Assembly (NCBI GenBank): GCA_025738555.1
Contig: JAOVFP010000012.1
Location: forward strand, 1,674,001-1,738,000
Source of the DNA: Cyathus striatus
Lineage: Eukaryota; Basidiomycota; Agaricomycetes; Agaricales; Nidulariaceae
Reading direction: 5' to 3'
DNA: 64,000 bases
The position numbers were made by a program, and so were the translations under genes. Shown piece after piece: positions 1 through 9,913 of this stretch (positions are counted from its first letter, which is position 1; every line of letters starts with the position of its first letter). The notes under the pieces were generated by a model that searched no databases, was not told where the DNA came from, and worked only from the letters and a program-made list of their open reading frames with translations.

Positions 1-294
1 AGTCATTTGTATGATGATGTTTATTCTGATTAGTGCTGGTCCAGTAGTATGACTAAGTATTTGTGTATGTTTATCTTGATTAATAATGAGCTGGTATTGT
101 AGTTACTTATTTGTGTATAATTGTTCTGATTGAATGGACTATTAGTGTTTTCCTGATTAATAGTGAAATATGAGTGTGCATATTAAGTATTGTTTGTTAA
201 AGTATTATTAAGTTTTCTAAGTGCTTGCTTTTCTATCTTTGAGTGATTTAGCTGTATTCATGTCATTATGTGAAATCAACTTTCACCTGTGACA
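1..294. other. AT-rich stretch, no gene seen
   Basis: No coding signal on either strand. The text is AT-rich and almost free of CpG. It precedes the Copia gag fragment and may be degraded retroelement sequence, but I cannot match it to a known part of one. Confidence 0.4.
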
Positions 295-760
295 CTACAA
301 ACTCTGGAAATATGCTGAAGGAACTGAGAAGAAATCCACTATGGACTCTATGAAGGAAGGGGTGGAGGCAACATCAAGTACCACAGATAGCAAGAAGGCC
401 TTTGAAGATAAGTTAACTAATTGGGAAGATAATGATGCACAAGCACAAACTCAAATTGAGTTAACCTTGAGCAACTCACAGATTATTCATATTGCAGGAG
501 CCAAGACTGCCACACAGATGTGGGCACAGTTGAGGACAGTGAAGGAGCCACAAGGGAAGATGGGTATCATCTTGGCATGTAGGCATCTGTATCACACTAT
601 AGCCAAAGAAACAACAGATATCAGCATGCACATCACAGAACTGAGAAAGATACAGGAAGAATTGCACTTACTAAATAGTTTGATAGATGATGATGAATTT
701 ACAGTTGACTATCTCATAATGCATAACATTGGGATACACCCTTGCCTGATGCATTGTGAG
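295..760 (+). pseudogene. Ty1/Copia gag fragment (UBN2-type)
   Basis: Internal piece of a Copia-type Gag polyprotein, the capsid protein that packages retrotransposon RNA. The readable frame starts just before LWKYAEGTE, a motif usually found about 40 residues into such Gags, and continues through MWAQLRTV and the ITELRKIQEELHLL helix to DDDEFTVDYLIM, after which family similarity stops. The open frame itself (341-775, 144 aa) has its first ATG inside the domain, so it is not a real start. Both ends are missing: no N-terminal 'NYxxW' region, no zinc knuckle, protease or RT follow. CpG is nearly absent, which suggests age. The family call rests on the UBN2-like pattern, not on an alignment. 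Confidence 0.75.
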
Positions 761-775
761 ATTTATGCATATTGA

Positions 776-1086
776 GATATGTCACACTATGTGACATTAT
801 GTGATGCTTATTAAAATACTGGGAATTGCTGACTGTGTCAGCAACAACCTTGCTTGACTTCGAAGGATAAAAAGTAGTGGTTTGGAGCAAACAAGTGATG
901 TGTTGTTAGTTCTACAAGTACAGTATACAAGTAGGTACATTTTGAGATATGAGAGATAATATATATACATTATTTTTTCTGATTAAAGTTGAATGCTAGG
1001 TGAATCTATGTCAAGCAAGGTAGTATACAGTTTGTTCCTGTTACCAGCAGTGTGGGCTTTTTGTGCAATGCATGGGGATGCAATTA
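776..1086. other. Non-coding, possible retroelement debris
   Basis: AT-rich sequence without a reading frame. It holds ACCTTGCTTGAC near 850 and its reverse complement at 1010-1021. The latter recurs in direct orientation at 2598-2609, beyond the helicase relic. No LTR boundary could be fixed. Confidence 0.3.
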
Positions 1087-2190
1087 TTAATGAGTTGAGA
1101 CCAAAGGGTAGGAGGGGGAAGGGTAGAAGAAACTGTGGTCATTCTTCACAAACAAATGCAGGTGACTGACTGACCATGGCAGGAATTTCTTAGATGTCTG
1201 TGAACAGGAAACATAGACAGAGACAATGTGGCAATGGTCAGGCAACTAATAATAGGTAATCCTAAACACAAACTGACAAATTTCAGTAAACCTCCATGGG
1301 ACAATGCATGCCTGATAACACCTAGGCATGGGGTCTGGCTAGAATGGAACAGGATGGCTGTTGAAAAGCATTTCCAAGCAACAGAATAAAAACTGCTAAT
1401 ATGCACTGCCAAATATTCGATAGGAAAGAGAAATCTATCAATAGTTGAACAATATGCTGTCACAATGAGAGGGAAAGGTAAAAATAAAGGATCAAAAGTG
1501 GATGACTTGCCAGAGCAAGTGGAATTAGCTATAGGCATGAAAGTAAGAGACCTTTCCCCAGAAAGGTGTACAACACTACTCATGATTGAGAATCCACAGG
1601 TTATACTGACACAAAATGTACAAACAGATCTGGACATTGCCAATGATGCTTGTGGAACCATTGTTGACATTGTCCTACATGCTGATGAACCAGACCTTGG
1701 GACAGAGAGTACAGTGCCCTTGAGGCATCCAAGTTTTCTTGCATTTGTACTAGTGAAGTTGAACAGGACACAAACATCACAGTTGGAAGGACTGCAAGAA
1801 TCAGTAATACCTGTCAAACCAATCATGAAAAAATTCTCAATATACCTGAAAGTGAATGGAAAAGTACTAAAACAGACAGTCAAAAGACAGCAATTTCCCA
1901 TCACACTGGCCTATGTGTTCACCAATTATTGATCACAGGGTCAAACCATTTCCAACATATTAGTGGACATTGCAAGCCTGCCATGTGGAAAACTAAGTGT
2001 ATTTCACCTATACATTGCATTATCAAGAAGTGCAGAATGAGAAACAACATGAATCCTTTGCAATTTCAATGGCAAAATCTTCCTCCAGGTACACAACCAT
2101 GAGTTGACAGAAGAAGACGACTGATTGGAGAGACCGGATGCCAAGACCAAAGTGCAATGAAAGAATTAAGGAGAAAGAGTGAAGGGAAAC
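1087..2190 (+). pseudogene. PIF1-like helicase, C-terminal relic
   Basis: One frame reads through the C-terminal half of the PIF1-like helicases that are greatly expanded in agaricomycetes, many tied to Helitron-type elements. Recognisable blocks in order are VVILHKQMQVTD, PWDNACLITPRHGVWLEWN, DLPEQVELAIGMKV, QNVQTDLDIANDACGTIVDI (about 1618-1677), RQQFPITLAYVFTNY, SQGQTISNILVDIA and YIALSRSAE (motif VI region, about 2008-2036), then a decayed tail with LTEEDD. The longest open part is 1465-1932. In-frame stops interrupt it near 1171, 1201, 1390, 1930 and 2038, several being TGA where the family has Arg. Walker A and B lie upstream and are absent. Dead fragment. Confidence 0.8.
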
Positions 2191-2719
2191 AGATCCTACA
2201 TGGCAGTAGTAATTGCACAGTCTAATTACCTCCAAGAAATACATTTCATTCCTTATGTAGTTGCACCACAAGGATGTTTCGAAAATGAACAAAATGTATT
2301 TGTGGGCAGATAGGCTACAAAACCAGGTTAGAAAAATGAACACATCTGTAGTTAACCTCACAGTAATGTTGAGACAATGCAGAAAGTGGAAATCACTGAG
2401 AAAGAGATAAATTGACAAAGATAATGGACCTCTGAAATCTAAATCCTCAAAGGGAACAAACAAACAAGGAAAGGCCATGGTTATCAGGGAAACACCAGGG
2501 AAATAAGAGAGAAAACTACAAACAGAACAAATCACATCATGTGCAACACACATGCAGGTTGAAAAGTGAAACTAATTATGGCCTGGAGGAATACCTTGTC
2601 AAGCAAGGTGATGACATACTGACACACATGGCACCATTTGGATTGCAATGTATGCTGTTATGCTACCAAAGTACTGCTAAGTATGAAAGAGTATGAGACA
2701 ATATAGCTACTACTCTGTA
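2191..2719. other. No gene recognised
   Basis: A 176-aa minus-strand frame covers part of this stretch, but its composition (F, L, S, C rich) looks like non-coding antisense. CCTTGTCAAGCAAGG at 2594-2608 can form a small hairpin. Confidence 0.3.
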
Positions 2720-3670
2720 GTAAAAAATGTTTCTAAAGTCTTCTGTTTTGCATTAAGGAACTCATCTTTTTGTAGCTGTGCCCTGAATTTTCACAACTGA
2801 GAAAGCAAGTCAAGTGATGATGTTGGGTCACCATGTTGAAGACAGGCTTTTTCCAGTTTTTCACAGAGCAACATTACTTCAGATCATGAAATATTCTCAT
2901 CTGTGTCATCCTCACTATCAGATGAGTCAGAATCTTCAATCTTGATTACTTCCCCTCACTCAACAGCCATTTCATACTCCATCTCTTTGACAATATCATC
3001 ATTACCACCTTCAAACTGGTATGGTGATTCACCTGCTTCTTGCTCTTCTTGGGGATTCCCCAATTCCTCAAGTGTGGGAAGAGCTCCAAAAATATGATTT
3101 CATTGCTTGAGCTCTTTGACAGATGCTGTCAAAGTGCTTTCTTCAGAAATATCTGACAGAACACATGGATTCATAATCTCAGTTTCCCTAAGTAAGTGAT
3201 TTCAGTAATGAGTAATGACTCATGACTCAAATACATATTACAGACACTTACCCCTGAATTTTAGAGTGATTCCAGCAATGTTTAATCATATCACTAGTGA
3301 CATCTTTCCATGCTTCCTTCACCATCAACATTCCTTCCAGTATATTTATCTTGTATATGTTTTGCTCTCCTGCTTCATCAAGATTGATAGCACATGCACA
3401 AAATTGACAGTGATATATAGCTTTGAAGCATCATATGATCCCAGCATCAAGAGGATGGACAAAGGCTGTCAAGTTTGGCCTGAAGAACTCCAATTTCATG
3501 TTACAAGGTTCATAGGTGATGTTATACCCAGTGAAATTGTCTAGTGTTAAGCAAACCTTACAGCCTTCTTTTCACATTTTATCATCAAATTTTCAAATGT
3601 ATCTGCAATATTTTGTAAGAGTTGGTTGAATATTGTATGGATGCAAACTCACTCATCAAAAAGGACTGAG
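2720..3670 (-). pseudogene. Pogo/CENP-B-like DDE transposase, C-terminal relic
   Basis: Read on the minus strand, the sequence gives NFTGYNITYEP, LEFFRPNLTAFVHPLDAGII, CFKAIYHCQFCACAINLDEA and YKINILEGMLMVKEAW, followed by KHCWNH. This is the end of the DDE_1 catalytic domain of pogo/Tigger-type transposases that share ancestry with CENP-B. Downstream comes the usual acidic, Ser/Glu-rich tail (EELGNPQEEQEAG, EDSDSSDSEDDTDEN) and a final coiled segment ending near 2720. At least one frameshift (about 3545, between the AVRFA block and the NFTGYN block) and several stops are present. The DNA-binding helix-turn-helix half is missing. Family known; this copy is dead. Confidence 0.8.
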
Positions 3671-3689
3671 GTCATCCAGGACTTTTTGT

Positions 3690-4300
3690 TATTATGATAA
3701 TAAAGGCCCCATAGTACCAACTGGAGGAGATGTACCTTCCTCCAAGTTGATCTGGAGATCATAAGAGTGATGTGGAGCAAGAGTGTCTGCTCATGTTTTG
3801 CTGAAGATGTCAGTGAACTTGTGATATTCCTGAGGAATATTGGAAAGGTCCATGGCTTCTGCAGCCATGGCAGCAGCAGAAGTTGAAACTACAGCACCAA
3901 CTTGTATCCTAAACATCTGCAAGCCTGCAAGCTTACTAGCCCAGAGAAAAGCTGCAGTGTTAATGAGTGAGATACTGAGAGGTGGACTATTGTCTGATGG
4001 AGAAACAGAAGATGAAGCTGGTGATGGAGGTGTTTGCAAAGAGGCTGAAGCCTTCAGAGTAGGCATCAATAAAGACAGAGAAGATTCTCCTAGAACTGGG
4101 GTTTGGAAGCCAAGTATATGTCTCTCAGTCCAGTCAATCAATGAATTGTGTTGGGAGAGCCAGTTAAATCCTAATACCATGGAGCAGGAAGAATCAAGCA
4201 GAGTTACTTACTCTGAGTCTCTAGTATTTAAGTAGCACTCAATTTGTACTTAGTCTTCAGTTTCACATTGAACTATGTCCTCACCTTCTAGTCTGACTTG
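3690..4300 (-). pseudogene. Ty3/gypsy protease to RT-leader fragment
   Basis: The minus-strand frame 4180-3791 reads MVLGFNWLSQHNSLIDW ... FSKT and aligns by eye with the protease C-terminus and linker of the gypsy element at 51-57 kb (its VLGYNWLTCFNPLIDW ... ADVFSK). Below 3790 the similarity continues (LAPHHSYDL, then EEGTSPPVG) to about 3690 and stops before the RT palm motifs. Above 4180 the frame is broken by stops. It lies head-to-head with the plus-strand gypsy leader that begins near 4310, so two partial copies meet here. Confidence 0.75.
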
Positions 4301-4309
4301 AGTTCCATC

Positions 4310-4549
4310 TCTCATCCCTCTCATCTTTTGTCTTCTCCCAAGGGCTTGCCCTTATTCCAAAATCCAGGACCAGGAATCCCAGGGGCACAGCACATAAGCT
4401 GAAGCCAAAGTCCTACCCCTGAGTTACCTTCTCTGCTTTTGTATCATACTCACCCCTCATTTCTCCACAGTCACCCTCTCATAGTCCACTGCCAAGTCAG
4501 GCTAGGGGCATGGATGTGACAGTATATGAAACTACCACCTTGGATTCCT
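4310..4549 (+). other. Ty3/gypsy leader fragment (5' untranslated side)
   Basis: The run with CACAGCACATAAGCTGAAGCC matches the leader of the second gypsy copy (CACAGCACATACACTGAAGCC near 9757), and GACAGTATATGAAACTACCA matches the stretch just before its gag start. The copy is then cut by E1, whose duplicated target CTCACAAT ends it at 4557 and restarts it at 8476. Confidence 0.65.
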
Positions 4550-4584
4550 CTCACAATGAGCTCTTTATGCTTAGTCAGGTGTTC

Positions 4585-4790
4585 TGTATAGATCCATACA
4601 GAATCTGTATGGAATCTGTACAGATCTGCATGGATTATGCAGAATCTGTACTTTTTTGAAATGGCTGGTCTATCACTATAATGAAGGCAATATTCCATAC
4701 AGAATCTGTGAAGATTCCATATGGAATTGAAAATTCTGTGTGGAATATGCAGAATTCCATGATGAAGACTTTTTGGAATCCATGCAGAAC
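4585..4790. repeat. Subterminal palindromic repeats of E1, left end
   Basis: Repeated near-palindromes of the form GATCTGTACAG, GGATCCATACAG and GGAATTCC-like variants fill the region. The matching cluster at the right end is 8295-8455, E3 has another at 12180-12310 (CpG-containing form GGATCCGTACGG), and a short one is in E6 (57175-57205). Such clusters are typical transposase-binding arrays of hAT-like elements; that role is inferred. Confidence 0.7.
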
Positions 4791-4839
4791 ATGTCAGTTT
4801 TTATTGATTACTTATTAATAAATCTAATTACAAGAAAAT

Positions 4840-4931
4840 GAAATGTCACTTGGAAGGTTTGAACCTTCAACCTATTCCATGATTTGTCATCAAGCATATG
4901 TCGCACTCAACCACCTGAACCAGCACATCTT
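4840..4931 (-). other. tRNA-like module in E1
   Basis: On the minus strand, a 92-nt segment has an A-box-like TGGTTCAGGTGGTTGAGTGC and a B-box-like GAAGGTTCAAACC about 45 nt later. The ends AAGATGT and ACATTTC pair at six of seven positions, as an acceptor stem would, and GTTC/GAGT can form a wobble D-stem. I could not assign an anticodon. It reads towards the GAGCTC end of E1. Either a decayed tRNA or a tRNA-derived Pol III promoter; no claim of function. Confidence 0.5.
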
Positions 4932-4999
4932 CATTAACACTGCATAACTAGCTGCCCATAACATGATGCTCGCCGGCTGTCAGTAACTGAGACATACCC

Positions 5000-5800
5000 A
5001 GGCGGCATGCTGCTCAGCTCAGCGCCATCTCTTGTCTTGTCCCCACCACCACTATCTCATCTCTGCTACCACCACTCATTGTGCCCCCTCTCCTCCATCC
5101 TTCCCTCCTCATCCCCTCCTTCTCGACATTCAAGACCCCTCTTCTCTCTGCATGAAGATGGCAATGACACCACATCACCTAGCCCCCCTCCCCCCCTCTG
5201 CATCATGACAACAACAATGATGCCACATCACTCAGTGTCCCCCTCCTCCCTCTCCGAGTCACGACAACAATGATGTCATATCCCTAGTGCCCCTCTCTCT
5301 CCCCCTTCCCTTGCAACATCGATGATGTGCCATGTCACACAGTGCCCCCCTCCCCCTCTGTGTTGTGGCAACAGCGACAGTGCCACCATTGCCTGCCTCC
5401 AGGTAAGCCCCCTTGCTCCTCTCCCCTTACCACCTTTTCTGTTTCATGTTCCTGCAGCATTGTCTACATCTCATAGATGCCCTGGCCCTCACTTGACAAT
5501 GATGTTGCTGCCTTGATGGCCCTCACCTCTCCCACTGCCACTATGGCTGCCACTCATGTGCCCCTTCCACCCTGCTTCATGAAGATGGACAGTGACACCA
5601 TGTTACCCACCCTTCCTCTTCCCTTCTCCCCCCTGCATCATGTCATCTGGCTGTCCCTCCCCCCCTGCTTTGCAAAGACAGCAACACTATGTCACCTGCC
5701 CCCCTCTCTTCCCTCCCCCCCTGCATCACTTTGGAGATAGTGCCACATCATCCAGGCCCCTCCAGCCAACAACAATGAAAACACCCAGCACTTCCCCACC
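5000..5800. repeat. Degenerate CT-rich repeat body of E1 (left)
   Basis: Irregular repeats of about 60-100 bp, each with GACAACAACAATGATGCCAC-like and CCCCCTCCTCCCTCT-like parts. The same pattern in CpG-rich form (GACGACGCCATGTCACCCAG) occupies 14,200-15,030 in E4, and a further stretch is at 7600-8110. The several open frames here are low-complexity artefacts. Confidence 0.6.
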
Positions 5801-5808
5801 TACACTCC

Positions 5809-7078
5809 CAGTACTTTGCACTCCCCCCCCCCTTCACCATGAATTCACATGAATTTCACCAAGAGTTCACATATTCACATGAAATTCACCTGAAATTACA
5901 TGAACTTCATGTGATTTTGAATATTTTCTAAAAAGCATAGGTTCATGAACTCTCATGTATTTTAGGTGAAATTAAAGTGAAAATATAGTGAAATTCACAT
6001 GAAAAATTGAGTGAAATTCATTTAAAAATGCGGAAGAAATGAATTTATTTATTGATCATGTGACTAATTTACATATTACAAAGCAACAGTAATATTACAT
6101 AATGTTCCTCAATTTCCTGCTCTTGCACTCAATGTCCCATCCCCTGCTTTCCCACACCACCTGCCCCTCCGCTCACTGTGTGCCTCATCCTGCTTGTTAT
6201 CCCACCCTCCACTTGCTGCACACCCCATTCCACTTGCTATCCCTGCCCCTCCACTCACTGTATGCCCTATCCCACTCGTTATCCCACCTCTCCGCTCATT
6301 ATCCCACCTCTCCACTCACTATCCCACTCCCCATGCTCATTGTGCACCCTAACATGCTCACCATCCTGCCCTTCCTGCCATACATGCTTGTCATCCCACA
6401 CCGCCATCCCACCCCTTGTGCTCGCTGTGCACCTCCTGCTTTCCTGTGCTCTTGTTGTTGCTGTATTTGTTCTTGATGGAGAAAGAGAAGGGAGGGAGTG
6501 AAATAAGAGAGGAGTGAAATAGAGGAGTGAGAGTGGAAGGATCAAGGAGTGGAAGGGAGGAAGGAGGGAGGGGGGAGAGAGAGGGGAGAAAGGAGTGAAT
6601 GATAGTAATGTGGCAAGAAGCAAGAATCAACAATGGTGTGACATGTTTTGGTCATGTGATATTTTAATCATGTGACAAAATATTAGAAAGCGGAGGGTTG
6701 ATGGGGGTATATAGTGTGGGAAATAACTTTACTGTACAAGTCTTCATGGTGCAGTGATTAATTGCTGTATGGTGGGAACAACTATTAGTCATCACTCTGA
6801 GGCTGTTGGTTCAATTCTGACTGGAGTTATTATTTACTATTTACATTTATTTTTATTATTAGTAAGCAACACTATGAAATACAAATGAAGCTCACTACTA
6901 TTGTATAAGCTTCATGTGAAGTTCATGTGAAATTCATGTGAAATTCAGGTGAAATTATTAGCAGTGTTCTCACTGAAATTCAGCAAAAATAATGTGAAAA
7001 ATTTCACCTGAACTTCACCAATTCATGTGAAGTTCATGTGAAATTCACATGTAAGGGGGGGAGGAGTGTAAAGAGCTC
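5809..7078. mobile_element. E2: 1.27-kb element nested in E1
   Basis: Left end CAGTACTTTGCACTCCCCCC; right end, read inward, GAGCTCTTTACACTCC. Flanks TACACTCC (5801-5808) and TATGCTCC (7079-7086) match at six of eight positions, the two differences being transitions. Both subterminal regions hold many copies of TTCATGTGAAATTCAC and its complement. The interior has a C-rich then GA-rich block (6100-6600) and a tRNA-like module at 6740-6828. No transposase. Confidence 0.75.
6740..6828 (+). other. tRNA-like module in E2
   Basis: CATGGTGCAGTGATTAATTG resembles an A-box and GTTGGTTCAATTCTGAC (6805-6821) a B-box, about 60 nt apart. It reads towards the GAGCTC end, as in E1 and E4, and is followed by an AT-rich stretch with a T5 run. 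Stems are degenerate; no anticodon assigned. Confidence 0.45.
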
Positions 7079-7292
7079 TATGCTCCCATCCACACCTGTA
7101 ATGGTGACCCCCACAACACCCACAATGGCCCATACTGTCTAAGTATCCCCAGTGGCACCAACATCACCCTATCTCCCACCACCACCACACCTCCTCTGTC
7201 TCCCTCTCATTCAAGCAGCTACTGTCATTGCTATGACACCCAGCCCACATCTGCAATCACCATGGTGTGCTGTCTCCCACTACACCACCATT

Positions 7293-7575
7293 TGAGGGGA
7301 GAGGAGTGTGAGGGGAGGGGAAGAGAGTGCGAGGGGAGGGGAGGAGAGTGTGAGAGGAGAGGGGAGGAGAGTGAGGGGAGGGGAGGGGGGAGCACAGCAA
7401 GGGGAGGGGAGGAGAGTGCAAGAGGAGGGGGGAGGAGAGCAAGGGAAGGGGAGGGGGGAGCACAGTGAGGGGAGAGGAGGGTGAGGGGAGGAGAGAGGAG
7501 GGTGAGGGGAGGAGAGGGGAGGGTGAGGGGAGGGGGGAGCACAGCAAGGGGAGAGGAGAGCAATGGGAGGGGAGA
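7293..7575. repeat. GGGGAGG tandem purine tract
   Basis: Irregular tandem copies of units such as GAGGGGAGGGGAGGAGAGTG, with strict purine/pyrimidine strand asymmetry. Runs of four G at short spacing could form quadruplexes or triplexes. Overlapping 119- to 127-aa frames on the minus strand are pure Pro/Ser/Leu low complexity and are not genes. It belongs to the body of E1. Confidence 0.75.
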
Positions 7576-8483
7576 GTGGCTGGCAATGGCAACAGTGTCA
7601 CTGTCTCCCACCACACTACTATCTAGCTGCTATCTGTGTACTCCACCATTGCTCCCTTTCAATGCCCTCCCCCTTTGATATGTGCTGCCACCTGCATATT
7701 GCACGTCACTTAGCCCCCCTCCTCCATCACCTTCTCATCCATGGCAATGATGGCACCCCCTTCTATCCCCTTCCTCCCCTTCTTCATATTGATGGTGACA
7801 TTGCAGGTGGGAGCAGTATTGACAGCCCATCATTCAGACCCCTCCAGCCCTCTCTTCCCTGTGTCATGAAGATGACAGTGCCACTAGCAGGAATGGCATC
7901 AATGGCCTGTCACCCAGCCCCTCTCTTCCCTCCAGCCCCCTCCCTGTATTATGAAGACAACAACACCTGCTGGGAGGAATGTTGTCAACAGCCTGTCACC
8001 TAGCCCCCCTCCTACCTCCTTCCCCCTCCCTCCTGTGCTACAACAATGATGATGGCCAGTCATGTCACACATTACCACTGTCATCACTGCCTCCACCACT
8101 GCTGGTGTCCTCCTCATTTCATTATATAGTATATGTAAATTTTTTTTAGTGTAGTTATGTATATTAGTAATATAATAATAGTATTTTATGTTATAATCAG
8201 AGTTTGTGTGAACCTAAGAGGTGTCAGAAGATGTGGTAGGGAATTATGAGAATAAATGGAAATCTTATAACTGATCAAAGCTCATAAATTAAGAAATCTG
8301 CACAGAATATGTGCAGACATTATCACATTACTTACATTCTGCATGGATCTGTGTGGAATCTGCATGGAATTTCCAGGTCTGCACAGATTCTGCATGGATT
8401 CCATACAGATCCATACAGATTCCATGTGGATTTGCATGGATCTGTATGGACCCCTGGGGGGAGTGTAAACTACTGCTCACAAT

Positions 8484-8905
8484 GCTTTTCTTTCCCTCAT
8501 GGCTACCTGTATGCAGACTCAGACTGCACATGCCAGGAGCCATGAACAGCAGCAAAACAATGTGCATCATAGCAATTGTATAGCTGCCCAGCAAACTTGC
8601 AAATGTAACAACACTAACACACCTTGCCATGTTGACTCTGCTCTGCTGGTCCCATTTATTGTCATGAAGCAGAGCCTATGTCGACCTTACATTCATTTGT
8701 ATTTTTAACTATTTACATGCCCCCTGAGTGTACTAATGCTTGTGTCTTTACTATCAGTGTGAGAAGTTTAGTTAATCATACATCATGACCTGCCAACACC
8801 ATGTTTTTGAATTCTGTACTTCATTAGTCATCACAATTCCCATGTGGCAAGCCAGCACCCAACAATTCTACTCAGACTCATACTGGCACAATTCCCAGGC
8901 CACAG
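8484..8905 (+). pseudogene. Ty3/gypsy gag N-terminus relic after E1
   Basis: Resumes the gypsy copy cut by E1. A frame from 8499 (MATCMQTQTAHARSHEQQQ) faintly resembles the gag start of the better copy (TAHTASHTNAV). Beyond about 8650 no similarity is seen up to the LTR at 8914. Confidence 0.4.
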
Positions 8906-8913
8906 TGGCCATC

Positions 8914-9712
8914 TGTTATATCTGTGTCCAGATACATTGTGCCAATGTTTCCATGTGACCTTCCAACATACCCACTACAGGTTTATACTTCCCAACAATC
9001 CCACCCAGGAACATACCCGGAACCTGTTGGGTTTTCTATTGGGTATCTCTGATACATAGTTTCTCTTATGATGGCCTCACCATGTCATCACTCTATTACT
9101 CCTCTCTTCCATTTCTACCTGTTGTTAGATGTACACACAGAGTGATCTGTAGGACTGAGAGAGACACAAAGGGTCTGAAGTCCAAAGTACAGTGAGCAAG
9201 TGGGGCTTGTCACTGTAGGACCTCAGGATTATATACTGCTAGCTATCTACCAAGGCCTAAAGTCTTTACCAAGATCCCAACCAAGGTCCAAGGTCCCAAC
9301 CAAGGTCCTGTACCTAAGTCTGCCTAAGGTCTATTAGTAAGCAGAGAAGTGTCAGATCACTTCTAACACCTGTACATTTCATTATGGCCTTTGTAATTTA
9401 GTTCCTTATTCTTCATTCTGAATGTGTCATTTGCACCCCTACTCCACTTTGCCCAGCCTTTATATTCTACCTATCCCTTTGACTTTCTCTTAGTATTATA
9501 CTTCTACATTTGTACTTACAGGTTCCTACTTAGTATATATAGTCTTCCAGATGTACTAGATAGTCTTCAGTATTTGTATCAACTTCATACACTTCTTCCT
9601 ACACTTAAAGTTCCAAAACCCACTCCAGGTTTTCCTTTGGGTTTCTCTCCTGCTACCTAGTATAGTGGCAAAGCCTCATCTTATACTCTGGAACATTTCC
9701 CTTTGTCATATA
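8914..9712 (+). repeat. Ty3/gypsy LTR (old copy), split by a solo LTR
   Basis: Starts TGTTATATCTGTGTCCAGAT and runs parallel to the reverse complement of 56,600-57,162, the 5' LTR of the gypsy element at 51-57 kb. Shared landmarks are ACATACCCGGAACCTGT, GATGGCCTCACCATGTCATC and ATACTCTGGAACATTTCC. The old copy has lost most CpGs seen in the younger one. It is interrupted at 9123-9368. The 3' boundary is approximate. Gag follows at 9914, so this is the 5' LTR of a plus-strand element. Confidence 0.75.
9123..9368 (-). mobile_element. 246-bp solo LTR with 5-bp TSD
   Basis: Begins TGTTAGA and ends TCTAACA, flanked by CCTGT at 9118-9122 and 9369-9373. On the minus strand it holds a TATATAA-like box and the phrase GGACCTTGGTTGGGA, which also occurs in the LTR-like sequence near 60,050. 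It is a solo LTR, presumably from a Copia-type element, formed by LTR-LTR recombination after insertion. Confidence 0.85.
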
Positions 9713-9913
9713 TCATCTTCCTTGAAATATGAACCATTCCCTGAGGATATCCAGGCAGCACAGCACATACACTGAAGCCACAGTTCTTTTCCACACTCAC
9801 ACTCTATGTTCCATACCCGTACTCACTTTGGGTTTTCATTATAGTTCTCCCATGCCCTCCAGGTGTCTTTGCATTCGTTTCTCAGTAGGAAGGGAATTGG
9901 TATGTAACAGTAT

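Larger units (their letters stand above)
4558..8475. mobile_element. E1: 3.9-kb non-autonomous DNA element, 8-bp TSD
   Basis: The exact 8-bp direct repeat CTCACAAT sits at 4550-4557 and 8476-8483. The left end begins GAGCTCTTTATGC; the right end, read inward, begins CAGTAGTTTACACTCCCCCC. Both ends carry clustered variants of GATCTGTACAG / GGATCCATACAG (4585-4790 and 8295-8455). A tRNA-like module lies at 4840-4931. The body is pyrimidine-rich, degenerate repeat sequence and no transposase is encoded. E2 is nested at 5809-7078. The 8-bp TSD and CAG-type end point to a hAT-like mechanism; this is inference, since no autonomous partner is visible. It inserted near the gag start of a gypsy copy. 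Confidence 0.8.

Noticed and set aside
2023..2553. 176-aa minus-strand frame as a gene
   Set aside because: It overlaps the decayed tail of the helicase relic on the opposite strand and has no recognisable motif.
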